Shown: positions 10,315 through 20,165 of the stretch, piece after piece
How positions within the stretch are numbered: position 1 is the first letter of the stretch
Layout: each line of letters begins with the position of its first letter
Assembly: GCA_019925095.2 (NCBI GenBank)
Contig: CM034397.1
Location: 5,475,763-5,539,762 of the forward strand
Direction: 5' to 3'
DNA length: 64,000 bases
Origin: Dendrolimus kikuchii
Lineage: Eukaryota > Arthropoda > Insecta > Lepidoptera > Lasiocampidae
Made by a program: the position numbers and the translations under genes
The notes under the pieces: generated by a model
Told to the model about the DNA's origin: nothing
What the model saw: only the letters and a program-made list of their open reading frames with translations
Databases searched by the model: none

Positions 10315-10551
10315 ATGTTGAACATGTTACATTCGTCGTGTGTGTTCGACAAGGTGTGTCGTGGAAGGCCACGACACACCTTCCATGATCAAATTGATCG
10401 TGTACTAGCGGAGGGTGATGTCAGGAGCCTTAAGAACAGACGAGCGTGCATGACAAGAGTTATGAATGTCAAAGAAGCAAGTGAGGTGTGTAAGAATGGG
10501 CCTAAATGGCGCTCTGTTGTTCGTGCCTACCCCGCAAGGGAACTGGCGTGA
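10315..10551 (+). pseudogene. LINE 3' fragment, reverse-transcriptase C-terminus
   Basis: The reading frame carries G-R-P-R-H-T-F-H-D-Q-I, then N-R-R-A-C-M, then M-N-V-K-E-A, then W-R-S-V-V and a stop. It is followed by a GTTATGTATGTATG tail. This resembles the extreme C-terminus of jockey/R1-like LINE polyproteins (recollection). A second shorter copy is embedded in the minisatellite at 46.1-46.2 kb. It is 5'-truncated and not functional. Confidence 0.6.
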
Positions 10552-10924
10552 AGTTATGTATGTATGTATGTTACATTCGTGTTAGCCACTTTCCTATTTG
10601 GTGCCATGGAAGTGGGCACTATGTAAATAAGGCATAACATACCTATGATATACTCGTAATTGTAAGTATATATTATTAATTGGGTTATAGGTACAACATA
10701 ATATAATATAATATAACTCAATGATTTTGTTGTATAAATGGGTAGACAAGTAAAAATCGCTAGCATAGTATAAAATAATTTGTCAGTGTCAATATTACAT
10801 AAACAAATTAAAACTTCATTTTAATTTGAAAAAATATGTAATATTACGCTATATATGTCTTTGCAAACTAAACACCAAATATTTACTGTAGGCTTTTAAA
10901 TTTGTGAACGATTATCATGTCTAT

Positions 10925-11127
10925 CTAATACAATGGTGCGTGGTTGTGCTCATTAGAATGTTTGACGATTTCATTGTTTACTGTATAAATTGCAGCTTTA
11001 CATCCGTTTCTACTACTTTTTCCGCACTGCCATCGAATTTTTGAATCAATAGTCCTATGCTGATGGAACTTATATCCACCAAACAATAATAAGCGTCCGC
11101 CACGTTGTGACATAATAAACGAATGAC
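10925..11127 (-). CDS. mod(mdg4): FLYWCH alternative 3' exon 6 (intact)
   Basis: The acceptor is ATTTAAG. There are 66 residues and the stop is TAG. The domain is complete, with lead H-S-F-I-M-S-Q-R-G-G, G-G-Y-K-F, R-W-Q-C, N-G-C-K-A and H-N-H-A-P-L-Y. The loop H-Q-H-R-T-I-D-S-K-I resembles the exons at 20.6 and 21.6 kb more than the adjacent ones, so copies have been shuffled or converted within the array. Its stop lies 587 bp from that of the next exon, the tightest spacing in the window. Confidence 0.87.
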
Positions 11128-11511
11128 CTTAAATAGAAAGAGATAACAAATATATACTCCTTTACCCCTCATTTAAATTATGCCAAATTCCCCGGTAACG
11201 AGCATAAAAGTACAGAGGGAAATAGAGAACGCGAGTATGTGGACCTAATATGTTGAATATAGCATATTCGCGTTAGTCACTTTCCTGATTGCTGCCGTGA
11301 AAATGGATATAGTGTAATTGAGGAACAATACACAAAACTATGATATACTTGTAATTGTAAGGTAAAATTGTTCATAAATATTATTTGATACAAGAACTTT
11401 ATTGTAGTTGAGTAATGGCCGCATGTGTAGTGTAAAATACTTGTCAGTGTCATTAAGATTACGATAAATAAAATTTCATTTTAATTCAATTAAATATTTA
11501 TTGTATGATTA

Positions 11512-11714
11512 TCAATACAATGGGGCATGGTTGTGCACATTACAATATTTGACGATTTCATTGTAAATGGTATAAATTGCAGCTTTACATCCATTTGCAC
11601 GATTTTTTCCACACTGCCATCGAATTTTTATACCAATAGTTTTATGCTTAGTGAACTTATATCCTCCAGACATTAATAAGACTCCACCACGTCGTGACAT
11701 AATAAAGGAATGAC
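11512..11714 (-). CDS. mod(mdg4): FLYWCH alternative 3' exon 7 (intact)
   Basis: The acceptor is ATTTAAG. There are 66 residues and the stop is TAA. It reads M-S-R-R-G-G, S-G-G-Y-K-F, R-W-Q-C-G-K-N, N-G-C-K-A and H-N-H-A-P-L-Y. It is nearly the twin of the exon at 12.4 kb (shared M-S-R-R-G-G, L-M-S-G-G-Y-K-F and K-H-K-T loop). The ligand set C, C, H, H is intact. The turn T-I-Y-N-E-I differs from the usual V-D-D-E-I. Confidence 0.87.
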
Positions 11715-12047
11715 CTTAAATAACAAAGACAATAAATATGTACTTCGTCTCGTAAAAAATGTACTGACTTCCGCAACAGCAAAAATGGCGAAGGAAATGA
11801 GAATCACAAGTGTCAAGCAAACATATGTTGAACATATCACATTCACCTTGACCACTTTTCTGTTTACTTTCGTGTATGTGGACATAATATAAATAAGCTT
11901 AATACACAAAACTGTGATATAATAGTAAGTGAATGTTATTCACTGAGTTATAAAGTAACATAATACGGCTCAATGATTTTGTTGTATAAATAGGTAGGTG
12001 AGTAATTGTCGCTAGAGACTACTACTACTACTATTTTACACTAGTAA

Positions 12048-12285
12048 TTTTTTTTTATTGCAGGAGTTCAGCAGACAGGCAGACGGCCCACTTGATGGAA
12101 AGCGGTTAGCTTCGCCTATGGACATTTGCAACACCAAAGGTGCTACAATACGCTGCTGCTCTCTTAAGGGAGATTGGAACCTGGTCACTAATGCCGGAAT
12201 GCAACTCAAGGTTGTTACGGCGGCATACTCTAGACCACGGGTGGTAGTCATCCAGTCGGGCAAATACCCTACCACCTGGTAAAAT
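12048..12285 (+). repeat. Interspersed repeat family A, copy 3
   Basis: A + orientation copy sits in the intron between exons 7 and 8. It starts in poly-T/ATTGCAGGAG and ends at CCCTACCACCTGG. It interrupts the repeated intron block after the GTAAGTGAATATT-like section, so it landed after the unit had been duplicated. Confidence 0.8.
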
Positions 12286-12429
12286 TATATGTGTATAATA
12301 TTAATGAGTGTTATTAATATTACGATCAATTAAACATCATTTTAAGTTGAAGAATATGTAATATCACGCTATCTTTGCAGAGTAAACATTAAAATTTTAC
12401 ATTTATGAAAGCTTGTCATATCTATTTTA

Positions 12430-12629
12430 CTACAACAGGTCATGGTTGTGCTCATTAGAATATTTGACGATTATATTGTCTATGGTATGAATTACAGCTT
12501 TACACCTATTTGTGCGACTTTTTCCGCACCGCCATCGAATTTTTATACCATTAGTTTTATGCTTAATGAACTTGTATCCTCCAGACATTAATATGAATCC
12601 ACCACGACGTGACATAATAAAGGAGTGAC
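12430..12629 (-). CDS. mod(mdg4): FLYWCH alternative 3' exon 8 (intact, short tail)
   Basis: The acceptor is TTTAAG. There are 65 residues and the stop is TAG directly after H-N-H-D-L-L. The usual K-G-C-K-A is N-R-C-K-A, so the glycine before the second zinc cysteine is replaced while the cysteine itself is kept. The lead M-S-R-R-G-G is shared with exon 7. The short tail comes from a change in the last codons rather than a frameshift upstream. It should still fold as a FLYWCH finger. Confidence 0.85.
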
Positions 12630-12758
12630 CTTAAACAAAAATACAATAAATATACACTTATCCCTTATATAAGTTATGGTCACTTCCACGACAGGAAGCA
12701 GATAAGGTCAAGAAAAATGGGCAACGCGAATTTGTGAACGTAACATATGTTGAACAGC

Positions 12759-12810
12759 CAGTAAAATGGCCAGCGCGAATGTTCCATCACTTGCGCTGGC
12801 CATTTTACTG
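12759..12810. repeat. Perfect 18-bp inverted repeat
   Basis: CAGTAAAATGGCCAGCGC is followed after 16 bases by its exact reverse complement. It sits inside the repeated intron block, where other units carry a single CGCGTTGGCCACTTTCCTGT-like segment. One arm is therefore the normal unit sequence and the other a local inverted copy. Confidence 0.85.
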
Positions 12811-13089
12811 TTTGCAGCCATGAAATAGGCAATGAAAGGGCACAATGTAAATATAACACACAAAACTTAGAATCAATTGTAAGTGAACATTATTTATTGA
12901 GATATAGTTTAAAATAATATAGCTCAATGATTTTATTGTATAAATAGGTAGATAAGTAATGGCCGTTAGCATAGTGTAAAATATTGATCAGTGTCGTCAA
13001 TATTACGATACATAAAACTTCATTTTAATTTGAAAAATATATAATATCACGTTAGCTTTGGACAGTGAACATCGAAGATTTACTATAAT

Positions 13090-13611
13090 GTTTTTACATT
13101 TATGCTCGTTACAATATTTGACTATTTTATTGTCTATGGTATGAATTCTAGTTTTAGATTTTGTAGGCACTGCCATCGAGTTTTCAGGTTACTAGTCATA
13201 TGCTTAGTAAGCTTGTATCCATTAATAACTAATAAGAGTCCACACCACGTTGTAACGTAATATTTATTATTTATTTAGGTTTATGGCTTGGCAGCTAGGA
13301 CTTTAGGCCAGATCTTAGTTTACAATATAGTTTCTTCATTTTTCTTAAGCCTATGTGTAGCACAGTTGAACTGTAGGTTATCAGCTGGTGCCATTCAACG
13401 GAGTTCTTGTGACAACTCAAAAGGCCACATTTGACTATACAGTTCACATTTCTCACAAAACACATAATTGTTACTCAAAAACTATCAATATCCTACAACT
13501 ATTGTTCATTTTAGAGTAAATTTACACATTTTTAGAAAATAAAACTGCACAGCACAACATCTCCTTTCAGTTCCCACCAAAAATTCCTGTAACGTAATAA
13601 AGAAATGACCT
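13090..13611 (-). pseudogene. FLYWCH exon split by a retroposon
   Basis: The 5' part (acceptor AAG, then H-F-F-I-T) lies at 13598-13610. The rest lies at about 13095-13260. The two are separated by a 337-bp insertion flanked by the 12-base direct repeat TGTAACGTAATA. The distal part has also lost the C-G-K...G-C-K-A segment by deletion and has frame damage around G-Y-K-L. The exon is dead. Confidence 0.85.
13261..13597. mobile_element. Retroposon-like insertion with 12-bp target duplication
   Basis: The insertion has TGTAACGTAATA at both edges (13251-13262 and 13588-13599). Its own sequence starts near TTATTATTTATTTAGG and has no reading frame or tRNA-like boxes that I recognise. The long target duplication fits target-primed insertion of a short retroelement. 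No second copy was seen in this window, so the family is unknown. Confidence 0.65.
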
Positions 13612-13778
13612 TACATTCTGTCAAAAAAGTACCGGGAATGGATGATTTGTTTATGGTACTAAATTCAATTTTTTGTTAATTTTTTGTTATTAGATTGGCA
13701 CAACTGTTTTTCAATTTGAGGCGGAGTTTGAGTTGCATCGGTCATTTAGGTTAAATAAAGTAAAGTATTGCGAATTTC

Positions 13779-15359
13779 ATGATGGACAAAAACATCGAAC
13801 AAAGAGTTTGTCTTAAATTTTGCATCGCCATTGAAATTTCGTGTTCGGAGGCACTGAAAATGTTACAGAAGGCTTACGGTGACTCGACTTTATTAACACG
13901 TGCTTATGAGTGGTACTGGTATCGCCAAGTAACCTTCTTTCGGCATATACAAACTTTTCTTTATTATTTAAATTCTTCCTTTAAATCTGACGGCGCGATA
14001 CCCGTTTCGCACGTCACGTCAATCACTCATTTCTTTGTCATAAAAAAAAAAAAAAAATCGCTCCGCAAATGCAAATATATATATATATATATAAAATAAA
14101 TAAAATACCATAAAATATACCGCCCCCGCAACTCATAAATGTGTGTATTATACAAATAACCCGCTCCGCATCATAATTGTAAAACATAATAATAATATAT
14201 AATATAAATTACTACAAATAGATACACATAAAATTAAATACGTTAAACCATATTATAACAAAGTGAAGTGGACTGAGGAGCAGAAGAGCAGCTGCATTTC
14301 ATTTCCATTAACCTGGTAAGTGCGTGCTCATTCTCAAATTCCCGTCCAAATTGTCCCACACTTCTTTTCCCGCAAAATTGACACAGTTCGCTTCTCGCTA
14401 AACCCAGCGCCGCCGCACCAGGTACAAAGCGTTCAAAAGCAGTCGAGATATACTGGAAGATTTGCCTCGCCCTGGTAAGCCATCGTCAACGTCTTCAATT
14501 GAAGTAACATCGCAAAAGTGAAGGAAATAGTGACTGAAAATCTTCCTTCAAGTTTGAGAGAAATAGCCACTGAACTTTCTGTGTCTTACAAGTCGATCAC
14601 TATCATTTAAAATAATCATTTTGGTATGAAACATGTCGCCGCTCGGCTAGCTCCAAAAGACCTGAAATTTTTCCAAAAATTCAATCGCTTAAGAGTCGCT
14701 AAGCACATGCTAGATCGAGTCAATTCAGACCCAACATTCATGATTCGCATTGTTACTGGTGACGAGACGTGGGTTTACAACTTTGACATGCAAACTAGTC
14801 AACAAGCTTCGGAGTGGCGCCTTCCAACTGAACTGAAACCGAAAAAACTACGCCAAAGTCGATCAAAAGTCAAAGTCCTGTTGACTGTTTTCTTTGACTA
14901 TCGCGGTGTTGTGCACTCGGAATTCTTACCGGAAGGTCAAACGGTAAATAAAGTATATTATTTGAGCGAATGCGGCGTTTAAGAGAACAAATTCAACGAA
15001 AAAGGCCAGATTTGTGGAAAGAAAATTTTTGGATTTTGCACCACGATAAAGCGCCTTCGCACAAAGCCATCATCGTGAACGAATTTTTGACCAAAAACTC
15101 AAACAACTACCATCGAGCAACCACCTTATTCACCAGATATGGCTTCAGCCGACTTTTATTTCCTAAACTCAAATTACCACTTTGTGGCACTTGTTTTCAT
15201 TCGGCAGAAAACATAAAGGACAATTTGCGACGAGAACCAAATTCAATTCCGGAAATAGCGTTTAAAAAATGTTTTGTTAATTGTATTATTTGTTGGCGTA
15301 AGTGTATCGTTTCTGAAGGAGCATACTTTGAAAGTGATAAAATAATTTTTAATCTATAA
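13779..15359 (+). pseudogene. mariner transposase, inactive
   Basis: The transposase would bind the inverted repeats and cut and paste the element. The N-terminal helix-turn-helix part is present (E-Q-R-V-C-L-K-F-C, then L-K-M-L-Q-K-A-Y-G). The reading frame is broken at 13916 by the insertion. After 14421 it resumes with Y-K-A-F-K-S-S-R, then hits a one-base frameshift near 14517 and an in-frame TAA near 14609. The catalytic G-D-E-T-W is at about 14760 and H-H-D-K-A-P-S-H-K at about 15040. The third aspartate block (S-P-D-M-A-S-A-D-F) at about 15130-15165 is out of frame between two compensating shifts. The C-terminus G-A-Y-F-E-S-D-K-I is intact. Several independent lesions mean it cannot produce active enzyme. 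Confidence 0.88.
13917..14425. mobile_element. 509-bp insertion inside the mariner
   Basis: The transposase codons for E-W-Y and K-A-F-K are separated by sequence flanked by the direct repeat GGTAC (13912-13916 and 14421-14425). The insert begins TGGT and ends ACCA before the duplicated bases. It carries a poly-A run (14042-14057) and a TATATA stretch. No coding capacity or family was recognised. Confidence 0.65.
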
Positions 15360-15445
15360 CTAACATTTTGTATTATTGATCTTTTCCCAGTACTTTTCTA
15401 ACAGAGTAGTAAATATATGAAAATAATATTAAATCTGGAGTTGTG

Positions 15446-15565
15446 AGGAAAAGATCGCTTTTTAGCAATAAGACTGCCCTTTGTGCATAAGTAGATATAG
15501 TTTTAGTCTGAACTTCATTTTTGTATTGGTGTAAAATAAAGTGTTGTCTATCTAAATGGAAGAAG
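15446..15565 (+). mobile_element. LINE 3'-end tail
   Basis: A short 3' terminal piece contains AAAAGATCGCTTTTTAGCAA and ends GGTGTAAAATAAAGTG. It matches the style of the 3' end at 60655-60770 (AGAGATCGATTTTTAACGAT and GTGTACAATAAAATGC). It is a severely 5'-truncated LINE insertion in the same TE nest. Confidence 0.6.
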
Positions 15566-15712
15566 AAAATAAATATGTACTTACCCCTTGTTTAAATTAT
15601 GCTCGCTTCCACGGCAGAAAACAGAAAAAGGACGAGAGAAATGGGTAACGCGAATATGTGAACCCAACATAAGTTGAAGATGGCATATTCGCGCTGGTCA
15701 CTTACATATATT

Positions 15713-15848
15713 AAATTTAAATTTAATATTGGAATGCGTGGCTGTCTTAAGTTGTTTCTGCCACCATTGAAGTAACACTCGAAAATATATCTCGTAACAA
15801 CGTAGACCTCTCGTGTATTTAATAATCACGTCTTCTTAGCCCCCAACA
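15713..15848 (+). repeat. copia 5' LTR, 5'-truncated
   Basis: It matches the 3' LTR from its ATATATTAAATTTAAA part through to CTTCTTAGCCCCCAACA. It lacks the first 30 or so bases (TGATGGATATACAAAC). It differs from the 3' LTR at a few sites, for example TCGTGTATTTAATAATCACG against TCGTATGTAATAATCGCGAC. The insertion is therefore not brand new. Confidence 0.8.
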
Positions 15849-15866
15849 TTGGTTATGGGCCCAGAC
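15849..15866 (+). other. Primer-binding site, initiator tRNA-Met half type
   Basis: TTGGTTATGGGCCCAG follows the 5' LTR directly. Copia-type elements prime on an internal fragment of initiator tRNA-Met, which this sequence resembles from memory. Confidence 0.55.
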
Positions 15867-15959
15867 AGCGCAAGTCCATAGCGCTGTTCTATCAATAGAA
15901 AGAATTCAGATTGGAGAATATCAAAAGCAGTGTAATTAATTGCGAAAAGGTGCAATACG

Positions 15960-18900
15960 ATGAGCAGTATATCGATGCGAATCGAGCCCTTGGGCAAGGA
16001 TAATTACGACAGCTGGAGAATTCAGGTACAAGCTCTATTAATTAAAAGCAATGAGTGGAAGTACGTGAGTGGCAAGGTTCTCAGACCAGCTGAGATTAAT
16101 GAAGCTGAAAGCTGGATGGAAGAGGATGAAAAAGCCAAAGCCGATCTGATTCTTTCGATGAGTGGAAGTGAACTTCGACATATTAGAGGTTGTAATACTT
16201 CCAGAGATGTTTGGCTGAAATTGGAGTCAATATACGCATCGAAAGGACCCGCTAAGAAGGCTACACTTTTAAAGCGTTTAATCCTGCACAAAATGTCGGA
16301 GAGAGGAAATGTTAGAGAACATTTGGAGACTTTTTTTGACGCTGTGGATAAGCTTGCAGACATGGGTATAAGTATGAACGAAGATTTAGTATCTATTATG
16401 TTGTTATACAGTTTACCCGTAAATTTCAAAAGCTTTAGGTGTGCGATTGAATCGAGAGACGAGTTGCCGAAACCAGAGGCATTGAAAATTAAAATACTGG
16501 AAGAGCATGAATCCAGAGATGCAAATAAAAATCTGGATGAAGGTGTTTTGTACACGAATGCGAGAAGGTATCCTAAGAAAGGCGCAAAGAACAAAAGTAC
16601 AGTTGGAGACAAAACTGAAAAGAGTAGAACTGAAAAGAAAGGTTTTAGATTTAAATGTTACAAATGTCACGAACGTGGACATAAAGCATCAGAGTGCAAA
16701 ATTAAAATAGGTAGAAAAGCACAGAAAGCAGAAGAAACACATTGTATTAATAATATTCTAACCACTTTTAATGTTTTAGATGTAGAGGTTTCCAATGCTG
16801 TAAATGTTCAAAAACATGACTGGATTTTGGACAGTGGGTGCACGTCTCACCTTTGTAATGATGCCAGTAAGTTCGGGGACAGTTTAAAAATGACTAGCGG
16901 AGAACTAAATTTAGCGACGCATGTAAGTACTGATATAAAAGGTAAGGGTACTGTAAGGTTGTCGGCATGGAGCGAACACTCGAAGGATTTATTTGAACTA
17001 CGCGATACGTTGTTTGTTCCTAATTTAAGGACGAATTTAATTTCAGTAGCCAAAATAACAAATAACGGTTATAAAGTTACGTTCAATAACGATGTAGCTC
17101 AGGTTATTGATAAGAACGGTGAAATTAAATTGACGGCATATCGTAGAGGTAATTTATATTGTTTGAATAGCCCGGAATATATATTTAATTTGAGTGATTC
17201 GAATGCTGATGTACGTTGTTGGCACGAGCGATTAGGACATTTGAATGGAAAAGATGTTGCTAAGCTTTTAGGTAAATTAGGTGCTAAGTTTGATGTAACC
17301 GAAGTACGAAACTTACGTGATTGCGATATTTGTGCTAGAGGAAAAATGACCGCGTTACCTTTTTCTGATTCCCATAGTCCTTGTACTGAAAAATTACAAA
17401 TAGTCTATTCTGATATTGTAGGACCTATGAGATGTGAATCCATAGGTGGAGCAAAATATTTTATAACTTTTATCGACGATTGTACAAGTTGGTGTGAAGT
17501 TTATTTTCTAAGTGCGAAAAATAAAGCCTTAGAAGCCTTTAAGGTGTATAAAAGTCACGTTGAGAACATGACGGGACTTAAGATTAAATATCTCCAGACC
17601 GACAATGGAGGAGAATATTGTAATTCGGAATTTGATCGATTTTTGAAACAAGCAGGTATACAGCGAAGACTAACTGTACCTCGAACACCGCAGCAGAACG
17701 GAATAGCAGAACGAATGAACCGGACCTTAGTGGAAATGGCAAGGTGTATGCTATTGAGTTCTGATCTTTCCTCAGGTTTTTGGGCCGAAGCGGTAGATAC
17801 TGCATGTTACGTCAGAAACCGTTGTCCTACTAGAAGTCTACAGGGTGAAATTCCTTATGAAAAATGGCGAAACAAATCGGTGAAAATTGCATACTTTCGA
17901 AGATTTGGAACTAAGGTACACATTCTAGATAAAGATCCAAACAAAGATAAATTCGCAGCAAGAGGTATTGCTGGTAACTTTGTTGGATACCCGAAGAACG
18001 CTAAGGGATATCGTGTGTGGATTCCTGAGCGAAGGCAGTTCATGATTGCGAGAGATGTGAAATTTCACGAAAGTCCAAACACACGAAAGGACATCTCGAA
18101 GCAAGAGCCGAGCCTATTAAACATTACGAAAGACGGCGATCAGGATTTCATAGAATTAGACTTCACAAAATCGAATGTTCCAGTTGAAAAACATAGACAT
18201 GAAACAGAAGAAGTTGACAATATGCAAGACATATGGAGTGAATGTCAAGAATATCCTGCAGAGTGTGACGAAGATGTGTCTTCATCTAGACGATTACAAG
18301 TGGAACAACAAGCCGAAGAAACAAGGCATGACACACTTGATCAGCTAAAGATGACGACGAGAGCTCCTGGTAGACCTAGAATATTACGCACAGGAAGCGT
18401 AGGCCGACCAAAGAAAATCTATCAAACGAGGGAAGTTGAGCGATCTGTAACTTCTACTGATGCAAATGAGGTTGAAGATTTTGCTGGTTCAACTGAGATC
18501 ACCTTGAAGAATGCTTTGAAAAGTAAGGATAAACCTGATTGGGAGGAAGCCATATTATCTGAAATTAGAAGTTTAGTTCAGAAAGGTACATGGGAGATAG
18601 TAAAAAGACCGAAAAACAGGAACGTTGTAGGCTGCCGTTATGTGTTGACGACAAAGCAAAATGTCGATAAGACTTTAAAGAAGAAAGCGAGACTTGTAGC
18701 ACAAGGTTTCAGCCAGCGATATGGGGTCGACTATGAGAAAACCTTTGCACCTGTTGCTAGATTAGACACCGTCAGATTGTTAATGGCTCTCGCAGTTGAA
18801 TTGAACTTGGAAATTCACCAATTAGATATAAACACTGCTTATTTAAATGGATCCTTGGATGAAGAGATTTACATGGAGATACCAGAACTATTAAGAGAAA

Positions 18901-20117
18901 GTTTAATTAAGCTTATGAATCGTGAGGGAGAAGATCCAATGGTCAAAAAGCGTGCGCAAATCATGCTGAATAAATTGGATAGTGGTTGCGATTCATGCTT
19001 ATTGCGGAAATCATTGTATGGTTTGAAGCAAGCTGGACGTCAATGGAATCTCAAACTCAACAACAAGTTGATCGCTATGGGATTGAAGCAAAGTCTGAAC
19101 GAGCCATGTTTATATTTTAAACAAAGTGCAAATAACCATTTGTTTGTATTGGTATACGTAGACGATATTTTGGTGGCAAGTCAAGAAAGAGGTTTAATTA
19201 TTAAATTTAAAGATGAGCTGTCAAGGGAGTTTGAATTAAAAGATTATGGTCAGGCAAAATATATTTTAGGAATAGACATACGGAGAAATAATAATGACAA
19301 TGTCATTATTTTGTCACAACAAAGTTATATTGACAATTTATTGAAACGATTTTCAATGGAAAATTGCAATAAATGTGCAACGCCGATGGAAATTAATTCC
19401 AAACATAAACCAGAAGAAAAATGCGATGACGACGAAAGCGATACAAATTGGCCGTATCGAGAATTGATAGGTTGTTTGAATTACCTAAGCAATACAACTA
19501 GACCAGATATTGCTAATGCGGTGAGTAAGCTAAGCCAAAAAGTCACGAATCCTGAAAAATCTGATTGGAAATCTGCAAAACGTGTATTACGTTACCTGAA
19601 AGGGACCATACAACGTAGTCTCGTATACAAGAAAACTGGTAATTGTATACAGGGTTTTTCGGACGCAGATTGGGGGAATTGTTTACTAGACAGACGATCT
19701 TATTCGGGTTATGCATTCATTTTAGGTGGTGCGTGTATATCCTGGCAGTCTAGGAAACAACGTAGCGTGGCGACATCGACTTGTGAGGCAGAGTACGTCA
19801 GCCTTTCCGAAAGTATGAAGGAGGCAGTCTACCTGAATAGTCTGATGAAGGAAGTAGGGCTCATGAGGTATGCTCGAGTGATTGTTCATGCCGATAACCA
19901 AGGGGCTATGTTTTTAGCTCAAGACCCAATGTTTCATGCGCGTAGCAAGCATATTGATATTAGATATCACTACATTAGGGAGGTTTTAAGGGATACGAAC
20001 GACATTGCGTTGAAACATGTGCCCACTGAATCCATGTTGGCAGACGTGCTTACTAAGCCGTTGCCTAGTGTTAAACACTACAAGTGTTTAGATGGTTTAG
20101 GTATTAAGTTGTATTAA
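15960..20117 (+). CDS. copia gag-pol polyprotein, uninterrupted (1385 aa)
   Basis: A single frame encodes the whole replication machinery of the element. The capsid-like gag region spans about residues 1-225 and is followed by a zinc knuckle C-Y-K-C-H-E-R-G-H-K-A-S-E-C near 233-246. The aspartic protease has D-S-G at 291-293. The GAG-pre-integrase motif H-E-R-L-G-H is near 425. Integrase shows D-I-V-G-P, T-D-N-G-G-E-Y near 547-553 and P-Q-Q-N-G-I-A-E-R. Reverse transcriptase shows A-R-L-V-A-Q-G and Y-V-D-D at 1066-1069. The RNase H part has C-E-A-E-Y and A-D-N-Q-G-A near 1310. The domain order protease-integrase-RT-RNase H is diagnostic for Ty1/copia. The length is normal and no stop interrupts it, so it was active recently. 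Whether the truncated 5' LTR still promotes transcription is doubtful. Confidence 0.93.
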   Translation: MSSISMRIEPLGKDNYDSWRIQVQALLIKSNEWKYVSGKVLRPAEINEAESWMEEDEKAKADLILSMSGSELRHIRGCNTSRDVWLKLESIYASKGPAKKATLLKRLILHKMSERGNVREHLETFFDAVDKLADMGISMNEDLVSIMLLYSLPVNFKSFRCAIESRDELPKPEALKIKILEEHESRDANKNLDEGVLYTNARRYPKKGAKNKSTVGDKTEKSRTEKKGFRFKCYKCHERGHKASECKIKIGRKAQKAEETHCINNILTTFNVLDVEVSNAVNVQKHDWILDSGCTSHLCNDASKFGDSLKMTSGELNLATHVSTDIKGKGTVRLSAWSEHSKDLFELRDTLFVPNLRTNLISVAKITNNGYKVTFNNDVAQVIDKNGEIKLTAYRRGNLYCLNSPEYIFNLSDSNADVRCWHERLGHLNGKDVAKLLGKLGAKFDVTEVRNLRDCDICARGKMTALPFSDSHSPCTEKLQIVYSDIVGPMRCESIGGAKYFITFIDDCTSWCEVYFLSAKNKALEAFKVYKSHVENMTGLKIKYLQTDNGGEYCNSEFDRFLKQAGIQRRLTVPRTPQQNGIAERMNRTLVEMARCMLLSSDLSSGFWAEAVDTACYVRNRCPTRSLQGEIPYEKWRNKSVKIAYFRRFGTKVHILDKDPNKDKFAARGIAGNFVGYPKNAKGYRVWIPERRQFMIARDVKFHESPNTRKDISKQEPSLLNITKDGDQDFIELDFTKSNVPVEKHRHETEEVDNMQDIWSECQEYPAECDEDVSSSRRLQVEQQAEETRHDTLDQLKMTTRAPGRPRILRTGSVGRPKKIYQTREVERSVTSTDANEVEDFAGSTEITLKNALKSKDKPDWEEAILSEIRSLVQKGTWEIVKRPKNRNVVGCRYVLTTKQNVDKTLKKKARLVAQGFSQRYGVDYEKTFAPVARLDTVRLLMALAVELNLEIHQLDINTAYLNGSLDEEIYMEIPELLRESLIKLMNREGEDPMVKKRAQIMLNKLDSGCDSCLLRKSLYGLKQAGRQWNLKLNNKLIAMGLKQSLNEPCLYFKQSANNHLFVLVYVDDILVASQERGLIIKFKDELSREFELKDYGQAKYILGIDIRRNNNDNVIILSQQSYIDNLLKRFSMENCNKCATPMEINSKHKPEEKCDDDESDTNWPYRELIGCLNYLSNTTRPDIANAVSKLSQKVTNPEKSDWKSAKRVLRYLKGTIQRSLVYKKTGNCIQGFSDADWGNCLLDRRSYSGYAFILGGACISWQSRKQRSVATSTCEAEYVSLSESMKEAVYLNSLMKEVGLMRYARVIVHADNQGAMFLAQDPMFHARSKHIDIRYHYIREVLRDTNDIALKHVPTESMLADVLTKPLPSVKHYKCLDGLGIKLY

Positions 20118-20165
20118 TTTGTCTTCTGGATATTTTATGTAGTTAAATTAAAATTTATAGGGGCG

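Larger units (their letters stand above)
13612..15411 (+). mobile_element. mariner transposon with internal insertion
   Basis: The ends are imperfect inverted repeats: CATTCTGTCAAAAAAGTACC at the left, and CTCTGTTAGAAAAGTACTGG read inward at the right. TA lies at both borders (13612-13613 and 15410-15411). Subtracting a 509-bp insertion leaves about 1.29 kb, the normal mariner size. It inserted within a few bases of the acceptor of the split FLYWCH exon. Confidence 0.85.

Noticed and set aside
16022..18043. Several minus-strand frames of 60-196 codons
   Set aside because: They lie opposite the copia polyprotein and have no domain; they are shadows.
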